Positions 50,701 through 59,889 are shown, counted from the first letter of the stretch. The stretch: 64,000 bases of DNA from Parvicella sp964387945 (GCA_964387945.1 CAYLYX010000005.1:213432-277431), one strand, 5' to 3'. Notes: a model not told the origin generated them from the letters alone. A program made the numbers and translations.

Positions 50701-53700
50701 AGCGACATTGGGAGCATTTTATAGTGATGTTACACTTACTGCTTCATTCGCCAATGGCTTTAGCGGTTTTGGAGCAGGCATTTATAATGTCACAACGGTA
50801 ACTGTAACGCATACTGCATCTGGAAATGATCCGCTCTGTAATGGAGCGAACTCAGGAAGCATCACGTTTACACCTTCTGGAGGAACAGGCCCTTACGAGT
50901 ATTCCGTAGACGGTGGAAGTACATGGAGCTCCTCTAACCCTGTAACAGGATTGGCTTCTGGTACTTACTCAACAGTTGTACGCGATGCAGGGATGAATCA
51001 ATCAACACCAGTTTCAGTAACTTTAAATGATCCCTCGGCAATTACGATGAGTTCAACGGCTACTGATCCCAACTGCTCTACAGGAACAGGATCGATCACA
51101 ATTTCTGCATCAGGAGGGACTGGATCGCTACAGTATAGCATTAATGGTGGTTCGACCTTCCAACCTGGAAACTCATTTACTGGACTTTCAGGAGGAACCT
51201 ATAACATTGTTGTTGAAGATATAAACGGATGTCAGGTAGCAGGTGCTGAAACGATAATTATTCCTTCTGCCGTTATCGTTGCCTCCACCTCTACGGTTGA
51301 AAACTGTGGAAATGGCGATGGGACCATTACGATAACAGCATCAGGTGGAACTGGATCACTACAATACAGTATTAATGGTGGCTCAACCTTCCAACCCACC
51401 AGCACGTTTGGAAGTTTAACTTCTGGCACTTATAATATTGTTGTAGAAGACGTCAACGGATGTCAGGCAACCACAACCGAAAATGTTGGCCTCAACACAG
51501 GACCAACCATTACTTCAGTGGCGGACAATGACATTACCTGTTTTGGTGGAAATGACGGCTCCATAACTTTTTCTGCCTCAGGTGTGGCTACACTTCAATA
51601 TAGTATTGATGGAGGTTTCAACTGGCAAACGTCCAACTCGTTTACCAACCTTACAGCAGCTACGTATAACCTTTACCTTCAGGATGGTGCAGGGTGTCAA
51701 TTGAACGTAGGAACACTAACACTTACGCAACCTAGTCAAATTACCTACACATCATCCTCGTCCGATGAAACTTGTGGCAACGGTGATGGTAGCCTTACAC
51801 TATCTGGTGCAGGTGGCACAGGATCATTGCAGTATAGTATTAATGGTGGGGCTACATTCCAGCCTGGAGGAACTTTCTCAGGTCTATCTACTGGTTCCTA
51901 TAACGTTGTAATCCAAGACGCTGCTGGATGTCAAATTACAGGAACTGAGTCTGTGGGAACTATTGGAGGACCAACAATCACGAATGAAACAAGTTCAGAC
52001 CTAAGTTGTAATGGTGCAGGAGATGGCACGATCTCGATTACTGCAACGGGTGTAGCTACTTTAGAATATAGCATAGATGGAGGTTCAAACTTCGGGACCT
52101 CTAGTTCTTTTAGTGGTCTCAATGCTGGAACTTATGATATTGTTGTTCAAGATGGAAATGGCTGTACAACGGTTGGGTCAAGTATTACACTTTCCGAGCC
52201 AGGAGCTATAACGTATGCTGCTTCAGTTACAGACGCTTCTTGCGGAGGTAGTGATGGTCAAATTCTACTGACCGGAGCAGGTGGTTCTGGGGCACTAGAA
52301 TACAGCATCAATGGTGGTTCTACCTTTCAACCAGGAGGAACTTTCTCTGGTCTCTCAACAGGGTCGTATAACATTGTAGTGCAAGATGCTTCAGGATGTC
52401 AGGGAACCGGTACTGAATCTGTAGGGTCTACAAGCGGCCCGACCATTACGAATGAAAGTAGCACAGATGTGAGTTGCAATGGAGCTGCAGATGGATCAAT
52501 TACTATTTCAGCGACTGGTGTGGCAACCCTTGAATACAGCATTGACGGTGGTGCTAATTATTCCACCTCAGGTTCCTTTAATGGATTGAGTGGTGGTACT
52601 TACAACATTACCGTAAGAGATGGTAACGGCTGTGTTACAAACGGTTCGACTCTTACCATAGACGAGGAATCTGCAATTACTTTTGTTGCTAATGTCATCG
52701 ATGCCACCTGTGGTGGAGGAAACGGAAGTATTATTCTTACAGCGGCTGGTGGTGTAGGTTCTTATCAGTACAGCATCAATGGTGGAGGCTCATTCCAAAC
52801 TTCTGGCAGCTTTACTAGCTTATCAGATGGAACCTATAATATCGTTGTAGAAGACGGAGCAGGCTGTCAAGCTACAAGTATAGAAACGGTTAATACAACG
52901 AGCGGACCTGTCATTTCAAATGAAACAGTAACAGACATTAGCTGTAACGGTTCAGGAGACGGATCCATCACAATTACTGCTACAGGAACCGGAACGTTAA
53001 ACTATAGCATTGATGGTGGATCAAACTTTAGTACATCCAATTCATTTACAGGGTTGAGTGCAGGAAGTTATGATGTAGTAGTAGAAGATGGAAGCGGTTG
53101 TTCAACAATCGGGTCGACCCTAACAATCAATGAACCTAACACAGTTATCTATGCAGCCTCTGTAACAGATGCCTCGTGCGGAAGTAGTGACGGAAGTATT
53201 ACGATTACAGCGTCTGGTGGAACTGGGGCTCTTCAGTATAGCGTTGATGGTGGTACTACTTTCCAGCTTGGAGGAATGTTTTCTGGACTTCCTACAGGGT
53301 CTTACAATATCATAGTAGAAGACATCAACGGATGTCAAGCTACCGGAACTGAAAGTATTGGTACAACGAGTGGACCAACTATAACCAATGAAGTCTCTAC
53401 AGACATTACATGTAACGGTGACGATGATGGTACAATTACCATCTCGGCATCTGGAACCGGATCATTGGACTACAGTATCAACGGAGGTGCTACTTTTACT
53501 GGATCAGGAGTATTCACAAACCTATCTGCTGGAACTTACAATATCGTTGTGAGAGATGGAAACGGTTGTGTGACTAACGGCAGCACCATCAACATAGCAG
53601 AACCTACAGTTATTAGTTTTGTGGCGAATATTACGGATGCTACCTGCGGTGTGAATGATGGAGAAATAGACATTACTGCGACTGGAGGAACAGGCACGCT

Positions 53701-55255
53701 GCAGTACAGCATTGATGGTGGAGCTAACTTCCAGTCAAGTGGTACGTTTAGTAGCATTGGCACTGGCTCGTACAACGTTGTCGTAGAAGATGCCAACGGA
53801 TGTCAGCAGACAAGTGTGGAAGCGGTAAATTCAGTTCCTGGACCATCGATCTTGAACTCAGCCACCACAGACATAAGTTGTTTTGGGTTGACGGACGGTA
53901 TGATTACCATCGTTGCTACTGGTATTGCGCCTTTATCTTATAGTATTGACGGAGGAATAAGCAACCAGCCTTCTGGATCATTCCCGAACTTAAGTGCTGG
54001 AACCTATGTTGTAACAGTTGAGGATAATAACGGCTGTATCACAAACTCAAGTAGTTTGACCATCACAGAACCTTCTGCCATTACAATCGCTTCGTCTACA
54101 ACCGATGCAACTTGTGGTAACTTAGATGGTTCTATAACACTAACGGCAGCGGGAGGAACAGGAACCTATGAATATAGTATAGATGGTGGAGCTAACTTCC
54201 AGCCAAGCGCAGTATTTGGAACCGTTATGGCGGGAACTTACGCAATTGTTGTGCAAGACGACAACGGCTGTCAGGCAACTAGCACCGTAAATGTCATAAA
54301 TGCAGATGGCCCCGTAATAACTAGTCTCACAGCTACAGATGAGACCTGTTTTGGTAACAATGACGGAATCGTGAATGTTACGGCTTCTGGAACATCTCCT
54401 ATCTCCTACTCTTTCAATGGAAGTGCTTATCAAAGTTCTGGAACTTACTCTGGAGTCACTGGTCTAGTCTCTATTGATGTTCAGGACGGCAATGGATGCG
54501 TTCTCTCCTCTAGCATTACTGTGAACAGTGCAACAGAACTTCTGATCGCTACTAACGTGGAGGATGCAGTATGTGGACAAGACAACGGTGTGGCTTACGT
54601 TACCGCAACAGGAGGCACTGGCACTTACTCCTACCTTTGGAGTGATCCAGCGGGGCAAACTAACAATGTTGCTACCAACTTAGGAACGGGTGTTTACCAA
54701 GTTACTGTAACCGATGGCAACGGTTGTTCAGACTCTACAAATGTGACAGTTTCTAGTAGCAGTACCATGACGGTAAACGTAGAAGTAACTCATGAATCTT
54801 GTCCGGGAGAAGAGGATGGAATTATCTCTACTCAAGTAGCAGGAGGACAAGCGCCTTATGCCTACAGCTGGTCTAATGGCGACAGTACTGCCGTTATTGA
54901 AAACCTTGCAGTTGGTGATTACACGTTAACCGTTTCTGATGCCGATGAGTGCATCGTCACTTTAATTATTCCAATTGAAAACGAAGGAGGTGATTGTATC
55001 CATATTCCAACAGCAATTTCACCGAATGGAGATGGCGCAAATGACACCTGGGTAATTGGAGGTTTAGACGACTACCCAGAAGCAACTGTAGAAGTTTACA
55101 ACCGCTGGGGATCACTACTATTTTCTAGTAATGACTATCAAAACGATTGGGACGCGACCTATGGCGGTGAGAACATTAGTGCAGGTGTCTATTACTATGT
55201 AATTACGCTTGACGAAGAAACAACTTATACAGGATCAATAACAGTGATCAGATAA
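47759..55255 (+). CDS. giant SprB-repeat surface adhesin with CHU_C (type B) sorting domain
   Basis: This 2498-residue protein starts with a signal peptide (IILLGVILLTQFSLKSYG). A roughly 450-residue propeller-like region follows (DVGPNHVVQMMNGGSGARVQ), then a Calx-beta domain (about 534-659, YSVNESDANT ... TITIIDDD) and a jelly-roll segment. About residues 1018-2412 are 18 SprB-type repeats of roughly 78 residues, each with two Cys (for example TDASCGGSDG and DGNGCTT). The C terminus is CHU_C (HIPTAISPNGDGANDTWVIG). In Flavobacterium, SprB is the mobile gliding adhesin and needs SprF. Here a PorP/SprF gene follows 20 bases downstream. A role in adhesion or gliding is inferred. Confidence 0.93.
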   Translation: MNRIILLGVILLTQFSLKSYGQQVQGKDGIISNPTAVPCSYLGETEAWRSIQIDTTIELPITKHPKLGYHPKGDWYLNPNINPNALPKNGDPIVQQEYSTTTHRSTQVANWEGIVTNTNPGDPAMDVGPNHVVQMMNGGSGARVQIWDKSGTSLLGPSTFSTMAGGTWSGLGDPIVVYDERADRWVLTEFCSGCNDLYIAVSTTPDPLGTYYLYSVTANSFPDYPKYSIWDNSYVITANEGTTTSSVYILDRTSMLAGGGPNAQRFTVPRFGTIGFQATTPVSLMGTTASGTPALLMRMRDDAWTGSATDALEMWELDINWASPGAATLSQVQTIAVSPHETELCGYTSFACIPQQGSGTTLDPLRELLMNRVMYRNFGSHESIVCAHVTDVDGSDLAGIRWYELRRTGGGSGTWTLYQEGTYSPSDGLHRWMPTIGISASGNIGLAYNVSSSSIHPEIRYTGRKECDPLGVMTETEVQLVDGTNPNNSNRWGDYNAMGVDPSDGETFWFTATYNPANQARSRIGAFTIDPCNPQVQFDNSTYSVNESDANTVNGCLDYYTLDVPISIGIDPSQPADITINVTGGTATQNVDYTISNTNLTLDGSTLTGSAQILIYNDNYTEGNETITLDYTLNANGGDAVAGSLNQTVTITIIDDDLDPLSMPGVTTTIYSEDFESGFGGVTTNNPSGDTPFQLGNVGTTPNGAYEVPNDNTTEFAWIDDDDCDCDQDEVYLYLPSQDLTNYLSANITFDSYFEDNTYNGDNENADLVVSTDGGTTFTTIAPLVASGIDVSWTAQSFDVSAYVGNSDVIFAIVYSDAGGWLYGCSVDNFELTGELPIDIQQAVNTGSGQTANLGPNETVHFYDPTSGDVMLSLVNTSSFDYGCVTVEVDRDGTTPTALEFASAPVADYLHGKTYTVTPTNSNPSGTFDVTLYYKEAEVAAWETITGNSRNNLEVVKVAGNNRIDDVTPANYTSYTIDNIPATLGAFYSDVTLTASFANGFSGFGAGIYNVTTVTVTHTASGNDPLCNGANSGSITFTPSGGTGPYEYSVDGGSTWSSSNPVTGLASGTYSTVVRDAGMNQSTPVSVTLNDPSAITMSSTATDPNCSTGTGSITISASGGTGSLQYSINGGSTFQPGNSFTGLSGGTYNIVVEDINGCQVAGAETIIIPSAVIVASTSTVENCGNGDGTITITASGGTGSLQYSINGGSTFQPTSTFGSLTSGTYNIVVEDVNGCQATTTENVGLNTGPTITSVADNDITCFGGNDGSITFSASGVATLQYSIDGGFNWQTSNSFTNLTAATYNLYLQDGAGCQLNVGTLTLTQPSQITYTSSSSDETCGNGDGSLTLSGAGGTGSLQYSINGGATFQPGGTFSGLSTGSYNVVIQDAAGCQITGTESVGTIGGPTITNETSSDLSCNGAGDGTISITATGVATLEYSIDGGSNFGTSSSFSGLNAGTYDIVVQDGNGCTTVGSSITLSEPGAITYAASVTDASCGGSDGQILLTGAGGSGALEYSINGGSTFQPGGTFSGLSTGSYNIVVQDASGCQGTGTESVGSTSGPTITNESSTDVSCNGAADGSITISATGVATLEYSIDGGANYSTSGSFNGLSGGTYNITVRDGNGCVTNGSTLTIDEESAITFVANVIDATCGGGNGSIILTAAGGVGSYQYSINGGGSFQTSGSFTSLSDGTYNIVVEDGAGCQATSIETVNTTSGPVISNETVTDISCNGSGDGSITITATGTGTLNYSIDGGSNFSTSNSFTGLSAGSYDVVVEDGSGCSTIGSTLTINEPNTVIYAASVTDASCGSSDGSITITASGGTGALQYSVDGGTTFQLGGMFSGLPTGSYNIIVEDINGCQATGTESIGTTSGPTITNEVSTDITCNGDDDGTITISASGTGSLDYSINGGATFTGSGVFTNLSAGTYNIVVRDGNGCVTNGSTINIAEPTVISFVANITDATCGVNDGEIDITATGGTGTLQYSIDGGANFQSSGTFSSIGTGSYNVVVEDANGCQQTSVEAVNSVPGPSILNSATTDISCFGLTDGMITIVATGIAPLSYSIDGGISNQPSGSFPNLSAGTYVVTVEDNNGCITNSSSLTITEPSAITIASSTTDATCGNLDGSITLTAAGGTGTYEYSIDGGANFQPSAVFGTVMAGTYAIVVQDDNGCQATSTVNVINADGPVITSLTATDETCFGNNDGIVNVTASGTSPISYSFNGSAYQSSGTYSGVTGLVSIDVQDGNGCVLSSSITVNSATELLIATNVEDAVCGQDNGVAYVTATGGTGTYSYLWSDPAGQTNNVATNLGTGVYQVTVTDGNGCSDSTNVTVSSSSTMTVNVEVTHESCPGEEDGIISTQVAGGQAPYAYSWSNGDSTAVIENLAVGDYTLTVSDADECIVTLIIPIENEGGDCIHIPTAISPNGDGANDTWVIGGLDDYPEATVEVYNRWGSLLFSSNDYQNDWDATYGGENISAGVYYYVITLDEETTYTGSITVIR
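50809..54997 (+). repeat. 18 coding repeats of about 234 bp in two alternating types
   Basis: From the third repeat on, units alternate between an odd type (C(G/N)xxDG, SLQYSINGG or similar, GCQxT, ending SGPTITNE) and an even type (CNGxxDG, TLEYSIDGG, GCxTxGSTL, ending EPxxI). This gives a higher-order period of about 468 bp with seven dyads. Confidence 0.85.
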
Positions 55256-55275
55256 CCTAAAAAAATTGTAAGATT

Positions 55276-56193
55276 ATGAAGAAGATTATTTTCACCACAT
55301 TGGCTTTAGGATTATCTTACCTGTCCTTTGGTCAGCAATTGACATTCAACAGTCAATACATGCTCAATCCTTACCTGATCAACCCGGCTGCCGCTGGCAC
55401 TAATGAGCGATTAGTTGTCGCCACTTCTTTTAGGCAACAATGGGCAGGTTTTAATGATGCACCTCGCACACAAATGATTTCGTTTAACTTCCTTGCGGGT
55501 GAAAACATGGGAGCTGGAGCAATCATTTACAATGACGTTACTGGACCATTGAGAAATATCGGTATTTCTGGATCCTATGCTTATCATCTCGACTTAAATG
55601 ATGACAGCAAGCTGTCGTTCGGGCTATCGCTAAGTATGACTCAGCACGTTTTGGATGCAAATTCATTTATTTTGAATGATGAGATAGATGCAACTCTTAA
55701 CACAGGCAACATGAAATCTCTGAATCCGGATGCATCTTTTGGGATACAATATTTTGGAGAGAAATTTCACATAGGTGTTGCGGCTCCTCAATTGATTGAA
55801 AACAAATACAAGTTTGGAAATGATTTTGAAGAGATCAATCGGCACGTTCGCCACTATTATCTAACCGGTGCCTATCGATTTGAAATTAACGATGATTTTG
55901 AAATTGAGCCTTCTACCCTGTTGAAATATGCTCCTGCAGCACCATTTCAATTTGATATTAACGCTCGATTGATTTACAGCAAGTCGATGTGGATAGGAGC
56001 TTCTTATCGCGATAAGGCTTCTTTGGTGGCATTAGTCGGTATGGAGAAAGGACAATTCAAGATTGGATATTCGTATGACTACGTCATTAGTAATATCCGT
56101 AACTACTCTGGTGGAACGCATGAACTGTATTTGTCGTTTGTGCTACAAAAAGGATCTACAAAATCAAGCTTTGGTCACGGGACGGTTCAATAA
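55276..56193 (+). CDS. PorP/SprF-family type IX secretion outer-membrane protein
   Basis: The product has 305 residues with the family hallmarks: signal peptide ending LSFGQ, then FNSQYMLNPYLINPAAAGTN, SFRQQWAGFNDAPRTQ and a series of amphipathic strands ending in YDYVISNIRNYSGGTHELYL. SprF is required for secretion of SprB in F. johnsoniae, and orphan PorP/SprF genes normally sit next to type B substrates. This one directly follows the 2498-residue adhesin and is most likely its dedicated export partner. Unlike the 31307 homologue it has no added OmpA domain. Confidence 0.93.
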   Translation: MKKIIFTTLALGLSYLSFGQQLTFNSQYMLNPYLINPAAAGTNERLVVATSFRQQWAGFNDAPRTQMISFNFLAGENMGAGAIIYNDVTGPLRNIGISGSYAYHLDLNDDSKLSFGLSLSMTQHVLDANSFILNDEIDATLNTGNMKSLNPDASFGIQYFGEKFHIGVAAPQLIENKYKFGNDFEEINRHVRHYYLTGAYRFEINDDFEIEPSTLLKYAPAAPFQFDINARLIYSKSMWIGASYRDKASLVALVGMEKGQFKIGYSYDYVISNIRNYSGGTHELYLSFVLQKGSTKSSFGHGTVQ

Positions 56194-56201
56194 CAATTTG
56201 C

Positions 56202-56575
56202 ATGGGATGGTTTAAAGGAAGTAATAACGGGAAAACAGCCATGAATTGGCAGGTTTAGAGACGGTGGAGCAGCTAGATACATGGAATGATCTTTCTTTCC
56301 AACGACCTGTTGTTTTTTTCAAACACTCTACGCGATGCTCTATTAGTTCTATGGCGAAAAGTAGGTTTGAGAGAGGTTGGGACTATACCGAAGAACAAAT
56401 CACTCCCGTCTATCTGGACCTATTGCAGTATAGAAACCTGTCGAACGAACTTTCGAGTCGATATGGTGTGGATCACGAATCTCCGCAAATACTAGTCATC
56501 AAGGATGGAATCTGCTTTTTTCATGCTTCGCACAGTGCAATTAATGCCGAAAGTTTAGCAACCCTTGTGAACTAA
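56202..56575 (+). CDS. ytxJ: YtxJ-type monothiol bacilliredoxin, apparently frameshifted
   Basis: Residues of the main frame (TVEQLDTWNDLSF, then FKHSTRCSISSMAKSRFER and a C-terminal QILVIKDGICFFHASHSAI) match YtxJ/BrxC, a thioredoxin-fold protein with a single active Cys in TRC. The expected N terminus lies in another frame: ATG 56202 reads MGWFKGSNNGKTAMNWQ and then stops at TAG. One extra G in the GG at 56252-56253 would join the two into a normal product. Otherwise translation would have to begin at TTG 56246. It is a real lesion, a programmed shift or an assembly error. The partner thiol is bacillithiol. Confidence 0.8.
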
Positions 56576-56647
56576 ACTCACAAACTGCGGTGTAAAAAGA
56601 TAAATTGTCACACTAAAAAGGGTCGGCTAATCCTTTAATTTTGGTAG

Positions 56648-58561
56648 ATGCGGCTCTTATTGCTAATACTATCTCTAATCTCTGTTGTTGCAGTTGGTCA
56701 AATCAACCCTGAGTTGTTCAACGATCGCTATCCACAGTCAGGCATTTATGCCACAGATCTTAAAATTCTCCCAAAAGAAGGAGAAAAGGTCTACTACTCT
56801 ACCTCTGGCACCTTGGATACGGATAATATTCACTGGATTTCTAATGAACTCATTATTGATGAGACTTCGTCCTTTCTCTTTAGGATAAAATCAGAGGAAG
56901 TAGATACGGTCATTCATCGATCCTATCACTTTCATTACCATTCTAAGCTTCCGATAATAAGTATTGTCATCAACCCAGAAGACCTATGGAATGATACCAC
57001 TGGTATTTATGTAAAAGGGAAATATGCTTACTGGGATGATACCACAGGGCACTGGGAGAACTGTAATTATCAAAAGAAATGGGAAAAAGAAGTCTTTGCC
57101 ACCTATATTGACACCAGCAATGTGGTTGGCTTTTCACAAAAATGCGGACTCAAACTGTTTGGAGAAAGTACAAGAAGACAACCCGACAAGTCAATGAAAA
57201 TTATTGCCCGAGGAAAATATGGCAATAATCGCTTTTCATATCCAGTATTTGCTCAAAAACCAATTCAGGAATACAAGCAAATTGCGATTCGAACTTCAGG
57301 AAATGACTACAATGGCAGTCGGTTTAAGGATGTATTAAGCGCCTATCTTGCTCGCAACCTGGGAATCGATTATATGGCCTATCAACCTGCGAATCTTTAC
57401 ATCAATGGTGAATACTGGGGAGTTTATAATCTGCGAGAAAAAGTTCACGAACACTATATCGCAGCCAACTATGATGTTGATCCGGATAGCGTGAACATCA
57501 TCATGGGACGATGGGTAAGACAAGAAGGAAGCAGCAATGATTACATGAAGATGTATTATTGGTTTGAAGGTCTGGATACGATGGATACGAAGGCTTATCA
57601 GCAGGCGCAGAAATTTTTGGATATTCGAAACTACATCAATTACCGCGTATTTCAAATCTACATCAATAACAAAGATTCCAGAGGAAATATTCGATATTAC
57701 AACATTTCTGGTAGCCAGTCACAATTCAAAATGATCTTGTATGATACCGATCTGGGCTACGGAAAATATAGCTTCAACTTTTTGGAAGGTTGTATGTCTA
57801 GAACTCCTACAGGGTGGTACAATCCGACCTGGAGTACCATGTACTTAACCAAACTAATGCAAGACCCTTCGTTCAAAAATGACTTCGTTACCCAATTTGC
57901 TCATTTGATGAATACTGCCTTACATCGCGATACGATGCTTGCAGCCATTGAACATTTTGAAAACATTTACAAGGATGAACTACCTCAGAGTTCCTCTGGA
58001 CGACCAGCACACTTAAAAAAAGTAACATTTCCAGTAGAAAAATGGATGGATGATGTGAATTCGCTGAAATCCTACGCTAAGTTGCGACCTAAAGTAATGT
58101 GGACACATTTGCAAGATGTTCTACAACTTGAAGATACCTATTGGTTGGTCGTCATTAGCGATTCCTTGGGTGGAGGGAAGATTAACATCAACAACAACTA
58201 CCCTATTTCAGCAGACTTTTCTGGTAGGTATTTCAAAGGGATTCCTTTAAGTGTTAGGGCAGTTCCAGACTCTGGTTATAAATTTGTAGGATGGTCTGAA
58301 ACCGATACGATGATGACTCATCAGGTCTCTCAATTCCAAGACACGATCACCTTACACCCAAAATTTGAAATGATCAAAACCACTCCTCCCAAAGTCGAAG
58401 AAGAAACAATTGAAACGCAAAAAAAGGAACCACAAAGTGCGTTTTCTTGGGAAGAATTTATTGCAGAAAACGAGTCATTACTCACTATGATAGCCTCAGG
58501 TTTGCTGGCACTTGGTCTCATTCTTCTAGTCATTTATCTCATCTACAAACCTAAGTCATAG
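56648..58561 (+). CDS. CotH-kinase-family protein with C-terminal membrane anchor
   Basis: A signal peptide (RLLLLILSLISVVAVGQ) is followed by a strand-rich region and the CotH kinase domain: IRTSGNDYNGSRFKDVLSAY, YQPANLYINGEYWGVYNLRE (ATP-side Glu in NLRE) and MILYDTDLGYGK (metal-binding Asp pair). After about residue 500 there is a SprB/BACON-like beta domain (FVGWSETDTM) and a final transmembrane helix (ASGLLALGLILLVIYLIY) with a basic end. CotH phosphorylates spore-coat proteins in Bacillus. The substrate of exported bacterial homologues is unknown. Confidence 0.88.
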   Translation: MRLLLLILSLISVVAVGQINPELFNDRYPQSGIYATDLKILPKEGEKVYYSTSGTLDTDNIHWISNELIIDETSSFLFRIKSEEVDTVIHRSYHFHYHSKLPIISIVINPEDLWNDTTGIYVKGKYAYWDDTTGHWENCNYQKKWEKEVFATYIDTSNVVGFSQKCGLKLFGESTRRQPDKSMKIIARGKYGNNRFSYPVFAQKPIQEYKQIAIRTSGNDYNGSRFKDVLSAYLARNLGIDYMAYQPANLYINGEYWGVYNLREKVHEHYIAANYDVDPDSVNIIMGRWVRQEGSSNDYMKMYYWFEGLDTMDTKAYQQAQKFLDIRNYINYRVFQIYINNKDSRGNIRYYNISGSQSQFKMILYDTDLGYGKYSFNFLEGCMSRTPTGWYNPTWSTMYLTKLMQDPSFKNDFVTQFAHLMNTALHRDTMLAAIEHFENIYKDELPQSSSGRPAHLKKVTFPVEKWMDDVNSLKSYAKLRPKVMWTHLQDVLQLEDTYWLVVISDSLGGGKININNNYPISADFSGRYFKGIPLSVRAVPDSGYKFVGWSETDTMMTHQVSQFQDTITLHPKFEMIKTTPPKVEEETIETQKKEPQSAFSWEEFIAENESLLTMIASGLLALGLILLVIYLIYKPKS

Positions 58562-58678
58562 GTGACCTTAGAAACCGCTTAAATGTTGGCATTAATTTTG
58601 ATATAAGTGCTTCCGTCTAATCGGAGCGATTAGTCAATAATTAAATATTAATGTTTATGTTTGAACATCACTAAATTG

Positions 58679-59311
58679 ATGAAAATGAAAAAAATCACAA
58701 AAATTATGACGGTGCTAGCGATAGCTTTTGCCGGAGTTTCAACTGCCAACGCACAGGTTGTTGAAGAGGGAACAGTATTGATTGATGCCTATTACGGTTT
58801 CCCAAACCTTTACACAACAACCATTAAACAAGCATATGCTAGTAGCGGTGGTGCTAGCAATGTAAAAGTGGGAGGGATCGGACCCGTTGGAGGAAAGTTT
58901 GAGTATCTTTTGGCTGACCGAATCGGATTGGGCCTAGATGTGAACTATACGAATACCTACGTATCTTATGATGAAATGAGCACAGATACGACTACTGGTA
59001 GTGCTACCAACTACAACTATGAGGTTTCTAGATCTGTATTGAGAATCTTTCCAAGAATTAATTTCCACTTCGGAAACAGCGATTCTTTTGACGGTTATGC
59101 TGGTGTAGGAGCTGGATATAGAGTGGCCAAATGGGCATTTGAAAGCAACGACCCAGATTTTGGTGATGAAACTATTGAAGGTTTAATTCCAGTCTCATTT
59201 AGAGCGTTTGTTGGAGCAAGATACTTCTTCACAGACAACATAGGACTGAACTTTGAAATCGGCCTTGGTGGTGGAGCATTGCTTCAAGGAGGTCTTTCTT
59301 TCAAAATATAA
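58679..59311 (+). CDS. outer-membrane beta-barrel protein (OmpW/porin-like fold)
   Basis: The product has 210 residues. Its signal peptide (MKMKKITKIMTVLAIAFAGVSTANAQ) is followed by eight or so alternating strands (LIDAYYGFPNLY, GPVGGKFEYLLADRIGLGLD, FDGYAGVGAGYRVAKWAF) and an aromatic-poor final strand GGLSFKI. This is a small single-protein barrel of the OMP_b-brl type, with unknown ligand. Frame starts at 58679 or 58685. TTG 58661 is not needed. The next gene starts six bases later, so both are co-transcribed. Confidence 0.84.
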   Translation: MKMKKITKIMTVLAIAFAGVSTANAQVVEEGTVLIDAYYGFPNLYTTTIKQAYASSGGASNVKVGGIGPVGGKFEYLLADRIGLGLDVNYTNTYVSYDEMSTDTTTGSATNYNYEVSRSVLRIFPRINFHFGNSDSFDGYAGVGAGYRVAKWAFESNDPDFGDETIEGLIPVSFRAFVGARYFFTDNIGLNFEIGLGGGALLQGGLSFKI

Positions 59312-59317
59312 TACTAG

Positions 59318-59674
59318 ATGAAAAAATCCCTACTCCTTTTAACGTTACTTTCTTTTTCCACAATGTTCTGGGCACAGGAGAGTTACGTGATTACAGTATA
59401 TGCGAAGTATGGTCTGAAAAAGTCGGAAATTGTTCCGGAGGTTCAGGTAAACCTGGGTGAAGAAGACATCAATCATCCTTTGTTTGGCAAGCTAAGAAAT
59501 TCAAGCGATGCTTGCGTTGCAGCAAAGATAGATGGTGTCAATGAAACCATCATTTGCAACGAAGTTGACTTATTTGAGTTTTTGTTTAGCCAAAAGTGGG
59601 AGCTAATTGGAACTTCTGAAGTTAAGATTTTGGCTTCACCCTACACGCAATACGTCTTTAGGTATAAGGGTTAA
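59318..59674 (+). CDS. small exported hypothetical protein
   Basis: The product has 118 residues with a clear signal peptide (KKSLLLLTLLSFSTMFWAQ) and a mature part of about 98 residues with a Cys pair (DACVAAKIDGVNETIICNEV). It belongs to no family I know. The position six bases after the barrel gene suggests it helps the barrel or shares its regulation. A strong terminator follows at 59692-59728. Confidence 0.72.
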   Translation: MKKSLLLLTLLSFSTMFWAQESYVITVYAKYGLKKSEIVPEVQVNLGEEDINHPLFGKLRNSSDACVAAKIDGVNETIICNEVDLFEFLFSQKWELIGTSEVKILASPYTQYVFRYKG

Positions 59675-59691
59675 TTGTTCTCGAACATTTT

Positions 59692-59728
59692 AAAAAAGGT
59701 CATCTTTCATGAAAAGGTGGCCTTTTTT
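59692..59728 (+). terminator. terminator of the barrel operon
   Basis: AAAAAAGGTCATCTTT pairs with AAAGGTGGCCTTTTTT (two wobbles), with a five-base loop, and runs into T residues. Confidence 0.9.
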
Positions 59729-59751
59729 GTTTTTTGTAATGTTTGAGAATT

Positions 59752-59843
59752 AAGGTTGGGGCGCCTATTGGATTACTAGCTACACTTGTGATCCATACTG
59801 CCCCGAATTCCGAAATCAAAGCTTAGCCAGAAGGCTGCTTTTT
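59752..59843 (+). ncRNA. candidate small structured RNA
   Basis: Within a 600-bp stretch without full genes, a compact structure is predicted. The outer stem is GGGGC (59758-59762) with GCCCC (59800-59804). The inner stem is TGGATTAC (59769-59776) with GTGATCCA (59788-59795). It ends in a bulged terminator hairpin, AGC-AGCC with GGCTGCT, and a TTTTT tail (59818-59843). A -7-like AAtgTTTG at 59738-59745 precedes it. No open frame fits. I cannot assign a family by eye. Confidence 0.45.
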
Positions 59844-59889
59844 CATTTTAACACTTTTCCGAAAATAGATTATCTGAAGCATAAAAACG

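Noticed and set aside
53536..53796. Open frames on the minus strand within the adhesin (also near 50130, 51232, 51931)
   Set aside because: They arise from the low-complexity repeat composition, have no start context and mirror a long, well-supported plus-strand gene.
50809..54997. Regular repeats that might be a CRISPR array
   Set aside because: The repeats are about 234 bp, lie in one open frame and encode SprB-type domains. There are no short identical repeats with unique spacers and no cas genes.
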